Assembly (NCBI RefSeq): GCF_000154845.1 | Contig: NZ_DS981510.1 | Span: 1 to 64,000 of the forward strand | Source: Phocaeicola coprocola DSM 17136 | GTDB lineage: Bacteria; Bacteroidota; Bacteroidia; Bacteroidales; Bacteroidaceae | Direction of reading: 5' to 3' | Length of the DNA: 64,000 nt | Shown: in pieces, positions 25,396-34,919 of the stretch | Layout: each line of letters starts with the position of its first letter | Numbering within the stretch: position 1 is the first letter of the stretch | Program-made: the position numbers and the translations under genes | The notes under the pieces: generated by a model | Seen by the model: the letters and a program-made list of their open reading frames with translations, nothing else | Databases searched by the model: none | Told to the model about the DNA's origin: nothing

Positions 25396-26988
25396 TTAAT
25401 AATAACTTACTTCAATATTGCTAACTTCAATGGTTCCCTCATAACTATTTATAGACCAGCAGTTCTTCTGTGTACCATAAATACGATTCGTATAGGCTAC
25501 ATTGTCATTGATATAAACAACACAAACAGAATTGTCTGTATAAACAGTTACATGATATTCATTATCGGCAGGAGTATTGAACAGGTATCCGTCAATTCCA
25601 GCAACAAATCCCATACCTTCTTCTCCTTGTTCTTCAAAGTTCAGTTTTTTCTTGTTACCGTTATCTTCTGGATTTACAATAATAGAGTAATACTTCTTCG
25701 AATCAGTACCACGGGCAAAAGAGAAACCAAACTTATCTGTTTTATCAGTAGCTTTTACAGTAAAGGAAATCTTATTAGCAACGTTCAAACGATTGAATAA
25801 AACGAAAGAATTTCCAGTCAATACATACTTACCTGCGTTTTCACTTACTCCGTTTTCACTTACTCCGTTTTCACTTTTAGCCATAACCTTCAACGATGAA
25901 ACAGTAGTAAATTTATTATCAATACCTTGTATGCTACCCAATGATAAACTACCGTCTTCATGCTGGATGATACGGTGAGCAACCAAGTTACCAGCCCATT
26001 GAGGTTCATTCGGCTCAGCTCCGACAGCTGTATTGTTATTACCTTCACGAGTTGGACACCAGCCCCAAATATAACGATTAATACCATCTGAAGCAGTTTT
26101 TCCTGCATAGAAAGCACGAGAGTCCAAAAGACCTTCATGATCATCAGGCCATTTACCAGCGTCATTAACCGTACATGCCTTCAGTTCATCCAGCGTACGT
26201 CCTTTAAAATATTGGACTTTACGGATTGCTACATGCTTTTCTGAGTAAACCAAATACCACCAGTCACCCATCTTAAAGACATCTGGACATTCATAGAAGC
26301 GATCCCACATCATTGACATAAATACACCTTTGTGTTCCCAAGACTTCAAATCAGAAGAAACAAATTCTGCCAAAACGCCTTTTGTTCCCTGCATAGTAGA
26401 AACAATCATATGATAAATACCATCATCACCTTTGAAGACAAACGGATCGCGGAAATCCTTAACACTGTATCCATAGTCATTTCCCTGCAAATAAAATATC
26501 TTGCTTTTCGTCCATGTCTTAAAGTCAGAAGAAGTTGCCATCATCACAACTTCTTGGTTGGCAGTATGTCCTGTATAAAAAGTATAATATAACTTTTCAG
26601 AATCATTATATATCGTACTACCCGTACCTATTGCAGCATCAGCTTCCGACGCATTACCAGTAGAAATCACTTCCCCCAAAGACTGGTATGAGTCTACATT
26701 TTTTGTACTTACTCCCCAAATAGGATGATATGTTGCCTCCTGATTAGGACGAAATTCCTGCAAATACAAAATCTTAAAATTCTGTTCTATCGGATCATAA
26801 AACGGCATCGGATCGCCTGCATAACCAACATACGGTTTATAATAAGTAGTAAACTGTTCATCTGTTGAAGCAAAATATGTTGCAGTGCCATCCCAGTCTT
26901 TCTGTGTCAATATAGGATCATCATTATCATTGCAACTACCTAATGACATGAATGCAGCTAAAGCTAAAGAATATATCATTGTTTTCAT
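25396..26988 (-). CDS. Surface GH32 endo-levanase-like lipoprotein
   Basis: 530 residues. The lipobox SLGSC (Cys 19) is followed by the acidic NDNDD, a signal associated with surface display in Bacteroides. Catalytic residues: Asp 59 in YAGDPMPF (in place of WMNDPNG), Asp 181 in FRDPF and Glu 233 in YECPDV; a C-terminal beta-sandwich follows. This arrangement matches BT1760, the surface endo-levanase of B. thetaiotaomicron, and the gene has the same place next to the binding protein. A 15-bp tandem repeat puts the run SENGVSENGVSEN into the linker between the domains. Confidence 0.9.
   Translation of the reverse strand: MKTMIYSLALAAFMSLGSCNDNDDPILTQKDWDGTATYFASTDEQFTTYYKPYVGYAGDPMPFYDPIEQNFKILYLQEFRPNQEATYHPIWGVSTKNVDSYQSLGEVISTGNASEADAAIGTGSTIYNDSEKLYYTFYTGHTANQEVVMMATSSDFKTWTKSKIFYLQGNDYGYSVKDFRDPFVFKGDDGIYHMIVSTMQGTKGVLAEFVSSDLKSWEHKGVFMSMMWDRFYECPDVFKMGDWWYLVYSEKHVAIRKVQYFKGRTLDELKACTVNDAGKWPDDHEGLLDSRAFYAGKTASDGINRYIWGWCPTREGNNNTAVGAEPNEPQWAGNLVAHRIIQHEDGSLSLGSIQGIDNKFTTVSSLKVMAKSENGVSENGVSENAGKYVLTGNSFVLFNRLNVANKISFTVKATDKTDKFGFSFARGTDSKKYYSIIVNPEDNGNKKKLNFEEQGEEGMGFVAGIDGYLFNTPADNEYHVTVYTDNSVCVVYINDNVAYTNRIYGTQKNCWSINSYEGTIEVSNIEVSYY
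25836..25876. repeat. 15-bp tandem repeat inside the surface GH32 gene
   Basis: CGTTTTCACTTACTC occurs twice in direct succession, with a third partial unit of 11 bp. Each unit codes for five residues, so copy-number change would keep the frame and only alter linker length. Confidence 0.85.
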
Positions 26989-27010
26989 AAATTACATTAT
27001 TTTTTTAATG

Positions 27011-27073
27011 TTGTCCGATAAACATTTTACATATTCCAAATATCTGAATTTCTAAAATTCTTTTATCGGACAA
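27011..27073. other. Intercistronic hairpin between the binding-protein and surface GH32 genes
   Basis: TTGTCCGATAAA and TTTATCGGACAA are perfect 12-bp arms 39 nt apart. On the minus strand no T run follows, so it is more likely an RNA-processing or stabilising element than a terminator. Confidence 0.6.
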
Positions 27074-27087
27074 TCATTATTTAATTT

Positions 27088-28503
27088 TTATTTTGATTCA
27101 CTTGTTAAATAATTAATTGCATTCTGAGTAATCTTTGCAACATTACCATGATATGAATCTGCTGAAGTATCTACTCCATAAGAATACCAATCATAACATC
27201 CAGAACCGATACAAAGTACTCCACCAGTCGTTTCACTTGAAAGGTATTCCCAAACAACTACGGCACCATCACCGCCATATCCTAGACTTACACCACCATG
27301 ACTTGTTTCCCAGCTATTCAGTTCTTCATATCCTCCCCAATCGGAACCGATGTGCCACTGAGCAGTACTATTAGTTATCCGGTAGCCTGCATCACACATA
27401 TAAATTCCCTTTTTACCATCAATCGTTGATATATCCACACCTTCATAAAGAGGATGAGTTTCATGATTGGTTACAAAGAAGCTCCAAGGACCTGTAGTTA
27501 TTTCACCTGTCTCTTCCGACTGTCCCCAACAGTTATTAGGAGCATTTCCATCCTTGGTAATACCCAGCTTAGCTGCATAGAACGATGCATAACGAGTCAA
27601 TAACAAGCTACCTCCATTTTCATAAAATTCTTTTACCTTCGAAACTGCTTGTACAGCACTCGGGGCAGCAGCTTCAAATTTATCCATTGAATCGATACCT
27701 CCATCGATATGCAGATGCCACCACATAACCTTGCAATCATTTAAATCAACTCTTCCGGTTCGAACATCTTCAAATGAGAGGTACTGAGCATTAGGAATAT
27801 TCTTCAACATCCAGTTAGCAGCTTCTTTTTCTTCTGCATTTAGTTCATCTATAGAAGAAGCCAAACCTACATATACAGCACTAGGAGAATCAGACTGTAC
27901 AACAGTTACAACATAAACAGCAACTGCACTCTGATAAGTAACTGTAAACTCTACTGGACTTGTAAAATCAACAGCTTGTCCTGAAGCTGGAGAAACCATT
28001 GCTCCTTGGGTTGTTTCAACCGTAGGTATAAGACTAGTAATATCGATACTCGTCGGTACACGTACCAAAATAGAATGATTTTCTTCATCAATAATACCAG
28101 TATACTCATTATTCAATTTAAATGATGTAATTCTAGCTTCATCATGCTTTACCGTAACAGTATAATCTAAATAAGCATCACCATTTGTTACTTTTATCGT
28201 TTGAGGAAAAGAGAAATTGGCAATATCTCCAACCTTCATTGAAGCTTCAGCACCATCGGAAACTTCAATTGCCGTTACCTTCATGGCATCTGTATTATAA
28301 TCGACAGGTACTCCTACTACGACAGTTTTAGTCGAATTATCAATGACTCCCTGATATTCATCGAGTTGCAATGTATTCAGCCAAGTTCGCCCGTTCAACT
28401 GAAGATCTGACGTATTATCATCATCGCATCCTGCAACAAAAGCCAAAGAGAGAAGGATGAAAAAAACTTTATTAATATATTTTATTGCATTCATAATATT
28501 CAT
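27088..28503 (-). CDS. Surface glycan-binding lipoprotein (DUF4960-like, SusE position)
   Basis: 471 residues: lipoprotein signal with AFVAGC followed by DDDN, an acidic surface-export signal; two Ig-like repeats (about 35-205, each with an ITSFKLNNEYTGIIDEE-type start) and a C-terminal domain (about 210-470) rich in Trp and Tyr, as in the levan-binding protein BT1761. It probably holds fructan at the cell surface for the SusCD complex. It lies 21 bp after susD and upstream of the endo-levanase-like gene. Confidence 0.87.
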   Translation of the reverse strand: MNIMNAIKYINKVFFILLSLAFVAGCDDDNTSDLQLNGRTWLNTLQLDEYQGVIDNSTKTVVVGVPVDYNTDAMKVTAIEVSDGAEASMKVGDIANFSFPQTIKVTNGDAYLDYTVTVKHDEARITSFKLNNEYTGIIDEENHSILVRVPTSIDITSLIPTVETTQGAMVSPASGQAVDFTSPVEFTVTYQSAVAVYVVTVVQSDSPSAVYVGLASSIDELNAEEKEAANWMLKNIPNAQYLSFEDVRTGRVDLNDCKVMWWHLHIDGGIDSMDKFEAAAPSAVQAVSKVKEFYENGGSLLLTRYASFYAAKLGITKDGNAPNNCWGQSEETGEITTGPWSFFVTNHETHPLYEGVDISTIDGKKGIYMCDAGYRITNSTAQWHIGSDWGGYEELNSWETSHGGVSLGYGGDGAVVVWEYLSSETTGGVLCIGSGCYDWYSYGVDTSADSYHGNVAKITQNAINYLTSESK

Positions 28504-28524
28504 TTATTAAGATTTACAATTAAA

Positions 28525-30258
28525 TTACCAGCCGCCACAATTCTGTGTATAATTACCATTACTAGCACTTATCTGCGCAAAAGGTATAGGCAAGTATTCA
28601 TTTTTATTTTTAGTAAACGAAGCATTTGAATAAATAGCACAATTATCAGCTTCTTCTGCATAATATTTATTCAAGACCTGATCGGCTTCCCCCCAACGTA
28701 CTAAATCGAAGAAACGATCACTTTCCATAGCCAATTCTACACGACGTTCAAATTTCAACATCTTCAAAGCCTCATCCTTGGTATAAGTTCCCGTATAAGG
28801 CTTCACATAGAAAGTAACACCATAAGCAGCAGGATAATCTGCAATCATAGTAGTACTTTGACCAGCACGATTACGAACTTCATTAATCAGACTAATTGCT
28901 TCATTAAGACGACCATCATTTAATTGAATCAAGGCCTCTGCACGCATTAATAAAACATCCGAATAACGCAAAACAATATGATTCATAGGACTACCCCACC
29001 AGCCACCTTTTATCAAATAATCTCCATCTGGATCTACATTGTGCTTCAATGTTACATAATAACCATAAAGACCATTACTACGACTCCAAGTAGAAGATTT
29101 ATCCATCATATAATTCTTATTAAATTCATATGGGAATCCAGGCATACCTACAGTCAAAAACAGACGAGGGTCTACATTATCAGTTGTAATATCATAATCA
29201 CTATTATTAAAGGTATCAAATAACGGATGACCATCCATATCAGTTCTAAAGGCATTTACCAAATTCTGACTTGGTTTATAAAAGTCACAACCACCATCTG
29301 TCACCCCTGGAATATTAGGAACAATCAATCCAAACGACCAGTTACAATTACCATTATTTGTTCCGTCATTCATAGAATATTGCATAGCCCACAATGACTC
29401 ACATCCATTCTCATACTGAGGTTCCGGACGGAAATTATTATGGAAATCAGCTTCTAAATCGTATCCGCCAGCAGACATAATAGACTTCTCAGTATACTGA
29501 ACTACTTTTGCCAAGTCTTCAGTGCTAATACTTGTTACCTCATTATTTTCAGGATTATCCTGACGATAGGCCTTATACAAATAAGTCTTTGCCAAATAAG
29601 CTGCAGCTGCGGCTCTAGTAGGACGCCCTTTATCGGCTTGTGTATCCGGCAGATTATCATAAGCGAACTGAAAATCATTTGCTATCTGCTGCCAGCTTTC
29701 ATCATTTGTATAAGTTGTGTTAGAAAGATTATTATATTCTTCGGGAGTAAGATTTTCATCGTTTGCCAAAACAATGTGCTTGTACAACTGCTTCAGCAAG
29801 AAGTGTCCATGTCCACGTAAGAATTTCATCTCAGCAATTCGCTGCTGCTTTAGTGGATAAGTATTCTCATCAAGCTGATTCAGTAACTGTAAAGCCGTAT
29901 TAGCACGAGAAATACAATTATACAAACGCTGCCACATATCACTGATATTCCATGCAGTAGTCATGACACCTTGCGAAATTTCCAATGCATGAAAAACATC
30001 ACCATCTTCTGTTCCGTTTCCACCTTTATAGGCATCATCCGAACGCACATCATAATTCCACATAGAGAATGATGAGTTAATATCTTCCGCAGATATCCAC
30101 ACAGCATAAGCAGAAATAACCAAATTGTCTACATAAGCGGGATTCTGTAACTGCTCGTTATCGATAGTTCCTTGTGGCACTTGGTCTTCCAGAAAGCTAG
30201 AACATCCAGAGCAAGCCAACGCAAAACCTAAAACTGTCGCATATAATAAATTTCTCAT
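28525..30258 (-). CDS. SusD-like outer-membrane lipoprotein
   Basis: 577 residues of the RagB/SusD family: lipobox ACSGC near residue 19, the conserved SSFLEDQVPQGTI start, TPR-like helices (IAEMKFLRGHGHFLLKQLY) and the C-terminal ERRVELAMESDRFFDLVRWG signature. It forms the lid on the SusC barrel and binds fructan oligosaccharides. It follows susC by 26 bp. Confidence 0.95.
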   Translation of the reverse strand: MRNLLYATVLGFALACSGCSSFLEDQVPQGTIDNEQLQNPAYVDNLVISAYAVWISAEDINSSFSMWNYDVRSDDAYKGGNGTEDGDVFHALEISQGVMTTAWNISDMWQRLYNCISRANTALQLLNQLDENTYPLKQQRIAEMKFLRGHGHFLLKQLYKHIVLANDENLTPEEYNNLSNTTYTNDESWQQIANDFQFAYDNLPDTQADKGRPTRAAAAAYLAKTYLYKAYRQDNPENNEVTSISTEDLAKVVQYTEKSIMSAGGYDLEADFHNNFRPEPQYENGCESLWAMQYSMNDGTNNGNCNWSFGLIVPNIPGVTDGGCDFYKPSQNLVNAFRTDMDGHPLFDTFNNSDYDITTDNVDPRLFLTVGMPGFPYEFNKNYMMDKSSTWSRSNGLYGYYVTLKHNVDPDGDYLIKGGWWGSPMNHIVLRYSDVLLMRAEALIQLNDGRLNEAISLINEVRNRAGQSTTMIADYPAAYGVTFYVKPYTGTYTKDEALKMLKFERRVELAMESDRFFDLVRWGEADQVLNKYYAEEADNCAIYSNASFTKNKNEYLPIPFAQISASNGNYTQNCGGW

Positions 30259-30284
30259 AATTTTCGTTTTAATAGTTTTTCAAT

Positions 30285-33200
30285 TTAAAAGCTAACATTA
30301 ATACCAAAAGTTAAGTTCAAAGGAATCGGATAACCATAATTTGGATTTTCCGGATCAACTCCTGTAAATTCTTTACTCTTAATAGTAAGCAAGTTCTGTG
30401 CACTTAAATAAAGGCGTAAACGTTCCATTTTCATCTTCTTCGCAAAATTCTGAGGAACATTGTAACCTATCTGAAGGTTACGTAATTTCAAGAATGAACC
30501 ATTTTCCACAAAATAGGTAGATACACGTTTTTCATTATTGACATCATCACGTGACAATGCTGGAATATCCGAATCAGGATTAGTCGGCGTCCATGCATCA
30601 AGCACTCGTTTTCCTTTATTTAAGAAACCAATATTCAGCCCACTCCATAAGTCTGTTTCCTTTTTTAAATCACTAATTACATCAACTCCCTGCACGCCTT
30701 GCCAAAACATTGTCAAGTCGAAATTTTTATACTCTAAATAGATATTCAATCCATAACTGAATGCTGGTGTCGGATTATAAATCCACTGCTGATCCTTTTC
30801 GTTGATAACACCATTACCATCCAAATCACGCCAGCGAATACGTCCCAAGCCAGCACCCTCTTGAGTTGCGTGATTATCAATTTCTGCCTGTGATTTGAAG
30901 ATACCATCTGCCACATATCCTACCTGTGCACCATTGGGATGCCCAATTACACTTTCTACCCCATTACCTCCAAATGTACCGTTTGCAGCAACTGTTGCAG
31001 GAAGAGCAGTTATCTTATTACGATAAGCAGAGATATTACCATTCAAATCGTATTTCAAGCCAAATGCTGTCGTATTACGATAACCTAAGTTCAACTCGAA
31101 ACCTTTGTTTTCCATTTCTCCGGCATTAATCCACTGAGTGCTGCCTTCACCCATAGCTGCAATACCTGCCATTTGAACAAGAATATCTGTTGTTTTCTTA
31201 TAGAACCAGTCGAATGATCCATATAAAGTCTGATCAAACAAAGAGAAATCAAAACCCAAGTTTGTCTGAGTGGTAGTTTCCCATTTAATATCATCGTTTC
31301 CAATCTGGTTACGTTTAAATCCAGACTGAAGAATACTACCTCCATTTGTGCCAGCAATATCATAAGAAGTTCCGTAGCTTTGTCCTCCAGACTCAGTTAC
31401 ACCATAATTAGGAACATAAATAGTATAACGAGCTATATTTGAAATTTCTTGATTACCTGTCTGTCCCCATGAAGCACGAATTTTTAAATCATTCAGCCAA
31501 GTAAGCTCCTTCATGAATTTTTCATTGCTAATACGCCATCCCAATGAAACAGACGGAAATGTAGCATAACGATTATTTTTACCAAAACGAGAGGAACCAT
31601 CACGACGAACAGTCAAAGAAAATAAATATTTATCATCATAGGTATAGTTTAATTTACCAAAGAAAGAAACCAATGAATAACCTTCACCCGATCCATAAGC
31701 CTGAGCTGTTCCTGTACCTGCATTAGGCCACATATAATCAGGATTTAATATACTATAATCTTCTTTATAACCAGAGAACCAACTATCATCTTCACGATTC
31801 AATTCCATACCAACCATCACGTCGCCACGATGTTTACCTACTTCTAAATTATAAGTAGCAACAGCGTTCCACATCCATTTTGTCCAATGTTCTTGTTTTG
31901 CTTCTACTGCATTTTTATCATTTGCAACATTTCCTTCTGTAATAGGATAAGTAAAAATACGTTGTTGCTTTTGAGAATAATCCAAACCAAATGTAGAACG
32001 GATATTAAAACCTTTAAACGGATTTAAATTAATATATGCATCTCCGAACATACGCCAATAAGTATAACGATTATCCGAATTTCTATCCAAACGCGCTACA
32101 GGATTTTCACGGTCAGGATAACCACCTACAGGTCCCGCATAATTACCGTTAATATCATAAACCGGTAAAGAAGGATTAAACTGTAATACATTTTGCAAGA
32201 AACCTTCTGGAGCCTGTACTTCAGAAGTACGGTTCAAAGTGAAATGCTCTCCAACAGTCAATACTTTTCCAATCAGGTTATAGTCTGAATTCATACGAGC
32301 AGAGAATCTCTCAAAATCAGTATCTTTTATAACACCCAGATTCTTATAATATCCAAGAGAAAAGAAAGAAGATCCTTTTTCCGACCCATTACTTACTGAT
32401 ACATTATATTGCTGAATAACACCTGTACGAGTCGTTTCATCAAACCAATCTGTGTCTGCTGACGGAACTGTGTTATTAGAGTCAAGAAAACGAGACATAC
32501 TAATACTGTTCAATTTTGGATAGCCATTACTATCATATCCCCAATCATATTTATATCCCAAGGGGTTAGTATTTGGGTCCTGACCACCATTTACATAAGC
32601 CTGCCACATTGCCTGACCATATTCTTCTGCATTCAATACCTCCATTTTATTATTATACATAGAAGCAGATACCGACGCGTCAAAATTTATTTTCAACTGA
32701 CCTTCTTTTCCTTTTTTAGTTGTAATGATAATCACACCATTGGCAGCACGAGAACCATAAATAGAAGCTGAAGCCGCATCCTTTAAAACTTGAATTGATT
32801 CTATATCATTACCATTCAATTCATGCATTCCACCTTTAGTAGGTACCCCGTCAATAATATAAAGAGGGTCATTGTTATTTAATGTACCAATACCACGAAT
32901 ACGAATTGTTGTTGAACCACTAGGATTACCATCGGCCGTAATATTCATACCAGGAACACGACCTTGCAAAGCTTTCATCGGATTATTTTCATTCTGCTTA
33001 GATAAATCATCCATACTAACAACAGATACGGCACCGGTCAAATCTGCCTTACGCTGAGTAGTGTAACCTGTTACAACAACTTCATCCAGCACTTCTGTAT
33101 CTTCTGCTAAAACAATATTCAATACAGTTTGCGCTTTTACGACCTGACTTTTGAAGCCGATATAAGAAATTGAAATTTCCGCACCTTGCTTTACAGTTAA

Positions 33201-33389
33201 AGAAAACTTACCATCAAAATCAGTAATCGTACCGTTAGTCGTACCCTGTTCAAGAATAGTTGCCCCGATAACAGGCTCTCCATCAGATTTTGAAACTACT
33301 GTTCCAGACACTTGCAAACTTTGTGCTTGCACAACCATACACACCATGAAAAGGAGTGCTAAAAGAAATGTTCTTTTTATGCTTTCCAT
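30285..33389 (-). CDS. SusC-like TonB-dependent fructan transporter
   Basis: 1034 residues: signal peptide (1-22), carboxypeptidase-regulatory-like domain (about 24-95), TonB box DEVVVTGY (about 97-104), plug (about 115-230, with GVIIITTKKGKEG) and a 22-strand barrel ending in NLTFGINVSF. Energised by TonB, it imports oligofructans with SusD. First gene of the susC-susD-binding protein-GH32-GH32 operon. Its upstream region is interrupted by an IS4 element. Confidence 0.95.
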   Translation of the reverse strand: MESIKRTFLLALLFMVCMVVQAQSLQVSGTVVSKSDGEPVIGATILEQGTTNGTITDFDGKFSLTVKQGAEISISYIGFKSQVVKAQTVLNIVLAEDTEVLDEVVVTGYTTQRKADLTGAVSVVSMDDLSKQNENNPMKALQGRVPGMNITADGNPSGSTTIRIRGIGTLNNNDPLYIIDGVPTKGGMHELNGNDIESIQVLKDAASASIYGSRAANGVIIITTKKGKEGQLKINFDASVSASMYNNKMEVLNAEEYGQAMWQAYVNGGQDPNTNPLGYKYDWGYDSNGYPKLNSISMSRFLDSNNTVPSADTDWFDETTRTGVIQQYNVSVSNGSEKGSSFFSLGYYKNLGVIKDTDFERFSARMNSDYNLIGKVLTVGEHFTLNRTSEVQAPEGFLQNVLQFNPSLPVYDINGNYAGPVGGYPDRENPVARLDRNSDNRYTYWRMFGDAYINLNPFKGFNIRSTFGLDYSQKQQRIFTYPITEGNVANDKNAVEAKQEHWTKWMWNAVATYNLEVGKHRGDVMVGMELNREDDSWFSGYKEDYSILNPDYMWPNAGTGTAQAYGSGEGYSLVSFFGKLNYTYDDKYLFSLTVRRDGSSRFGKNNRYATFPSVSLGWRISNEKFMKELTWLNDLKIRASWGQTGNQEISNIARYTIYVPNYGVTESGGQSYGTSYDIAGTNGGSILQSGFKRNQIGNDDIKWETTTQTNLGFDFSLFDQTLYGSFDWFYKKTTDILVQMAGIAAMGEGSTQWINAGEMENKGFELNLGYRNTTAFGLKYDLNGNISAYRNKITALPATVAANGTFGGNGVESVIGHPNGAQVGYVADGIFKSQAEIDNHATQEGAGLGRIRWRDLDGNGVINEKDQQWIYNPTPAFSYGLNIYLEYKNFDLTMFWQGVQGVDVISDLKKETDLWSGLNIGFLNKGKRVLDAWTPTNPDSDIPALSRDDVNNEKRVSTYFVENGSFLKLRNLQIGYNVPQNFAKKMKMERLRLYLSAQNLLTIKSKEFTGVDPENPNYGYPIPLNLTFGINVSF

Positions 33390-33449
33390 TTACAAATAGA
33401 TTAAGTTTAACTTATCACAAATCTCACACTGCCGTTCAAAACGGTATTG

Positions 33450-33457
33450 CAAATGTA
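33450..33457 (-). promoter_or_regulatory. -7 box of the susC operon
   Basis: TACATTTG on the minus strand, 60 bp before the susC start. No -33 TTG is found. The IS4 element begins 22 bp further upstream, so all regulatory sequence beyond about -35 is displaced by 1.3 kb. Confidence 0.55.
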
Positions 33458-33479
33458 TGTAGAGCTTAATAAAAGGAAT

Positions 33480-34804
33480 CATTAGTGTCCCGTTAAAATC
33501 GGGACGAATTAAATATTAATCAAACAACCCCGGGAAAAGGGGATTTAATTGCTCTTTGACATCATTGAAATTAGTCTTATTGAACAACTCTTGTAAAGGT
33601 GTTTTATCCGTTAATGAAATGCTCAAAATCTGTAGGACCTCATAGGTCGAACGGCTTAAGTGCAAATCATGTTGGATAATAGCTACCAAACAATAAGTGA
33701 TAATAGCCACACTTATCTGAATACGGACTGCGTTTTCTGTGGTGCCCCAGAACCTTTTGATTTTAAGGTGCTGCTTCAACCATTTGAAGAACAGTTCTAC
33801 AAGCCATCTCTTTTTATAGAGATTAGCTACATCAAGTGCAGATATATGTTTGGCATTTGTCAGGAAGGTAAATTCACGATCATCTTCTTCATCATAGAAC
33901 CTGATAATCCTGAATGATTCCGGATACTTCTTTTCAGAGGTATATCCTGATAATTTCACTTCAGCATCAGATAGTATATTCTTTGGTAGTCTGCGTTTCC
34001 ATTTGCAGAACTTAAATTTAAGATTCGACTTGGCTCTTACGACAAAGAAAGAGCCAGTAAGATGAATCCGATATAGTTCCTTAAACGAATCATACGCTCT
34101 ATCAAAAATATAGTATGCATTTGGTTCATAATGAATTGCAGACATTGCTGTTGAGTCATGTTTTGAAGCTGTGGTTACTGTAAAAAAAGCCGGAACCTGA
34201 GCCTCAATGTCATAAAGGACATGTGCCTTGACTCCACCTTTTTTACTTCGAAATTTAGCCCAAGGAAATGTTGCCAAACATAACGGAATGGTGGTTGAAT
34301 CAAAAGCGTACTTCTTTCCTTCGATATCCAGAATATGAGTAGCTCGTTTATCACTGGCTTCTTTCATCATGAAGAATGCAAAATCTTCAAAGATTCTGTA
34401 ATCCCTATTTTGGTTAGCTGATGCAAGTGTGGTTTTGGCCAAGGGTTCACGACCCAATCCCAAATGATAACACTTGGCTTGATGTGCTTCCAATGCAACA
34501 ATCAGGTCGCGTAGGCTCTCACGATTGCTTAGCTGTCCGAACATCATAGCAAGAAGCTGGTTCCAGCAAGTGAAATGTTTGACGTAACGATTTCCATCGT
34601 ATTTGTCCACGATTCTTCTGAATTTATTGTTGTTCAAAAACTCTACCAATTGAGCGAAAACATATTTGTCTTGATTCATTTGAAGCCATTTGATTTGGTT
34701 TCAAAGGTACAATTTCAAATCGTCGCGCTTTACAAATAGAGTATAATAAGCTATATTTCAGTTATTTCAAAGAACTATTTATCCACTTTTACGGGACAGT
34801 AATG
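33480..34804 (-). mobile_element. Complete IS4-family insertion sequence, 1325 bp, with 9-bp target duplication
   Basis: The ends are imperfect inverted repeats (CATTAGTGTCCCGTTAAAA against CATTACTGTCCCGTAAAA). The 9-mer AAAAGGAAT occurs immediately outside both ends (33471-33479 and 34805-34813), which is the duplicated target and fixes the boundaries to the base. One transposase gene fills it. A small hairpin (GTCCCG-N7-CGGGAC, 33487-33505) just inside the left end may terminate the transposase transcript. Confidence 0.92.
33516..34679 (-). CDS. IS4-family transposase with DUF4372-type N-terminus
   Basis: 387 residues. DDE residues are seen in AFDSTTI, FDRAYDSF and the IS4 signature YKKRWLVELFFKWLKQHLK (Y-2-R-3-E-6-K form). 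The reading frame is intact, so the element may still be active. A -7 box (TACCTTTG, 34709-34702) lies 23 bp upstream of the start within the element. Confidence 0.93.
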   Translation of the reverse strand: MNQDKYVFAQLVEFLNNNKFRRIVDKYDGNRYVKHFTCWNQLLAMMFGQLSNRESLRDLIVALEAHQAKCYHLGLGREPLAKTTLASANQNRDYRIFEDFAFFMMKEASDKRATHILDIEGKKYAFDSTTIPLCLATFPWAKFRSKKGGVKAHVLYDIEAQVPAFFTVTTASKHDSTAMSAIHYEPNAYYIFDRAYDSFKELYRIHLTGSFFVVRAKSNLKFKFCKWKRRLPKNILSDAEVKLSGYTSEKKYPESFRIIRFYDEEDDREFTFLTNAKHISALDVANLYKKRWLVELFFKWLKQHLKIKRFWGTTENAVRIQISVAIITYCLVAIIQHDLHLSRSTYEVLQILSISLTDKTPLQELFNKTNFNDVKEQLNPLFPGLFD

Positions 34805-34819
34805 AAAAGGAATATAATA

Positions 34820-34879
34820 AATGTTTCATCCTCGATTAAAAATGATACATGCAACATTTTTAATCGAGGATGAAACATT
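34820..34879. repeat. 25-bp perfect inverted repeat between the IS and lgt
   Basis: The arms at 34820-34844 and 34855-34879 are perfectly complementary, beginning AATGTTTCATCCTCG and ending CGAGGATGAAACATT, with a 10-nt loop. It lies 41 bp after the lgt stop codon and could end that transcript, although only an A/T-rich tract follows. Before the IS inserted, its near edge would have been about 28 bp upstream of the susC -7 box, where an activator site is expected. Confidence 0.8.
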
Positions 34880-34919
34880 CTTACTCAAAGAACGGAATTT
34901 CGTTCTATTGTTTTTTATT

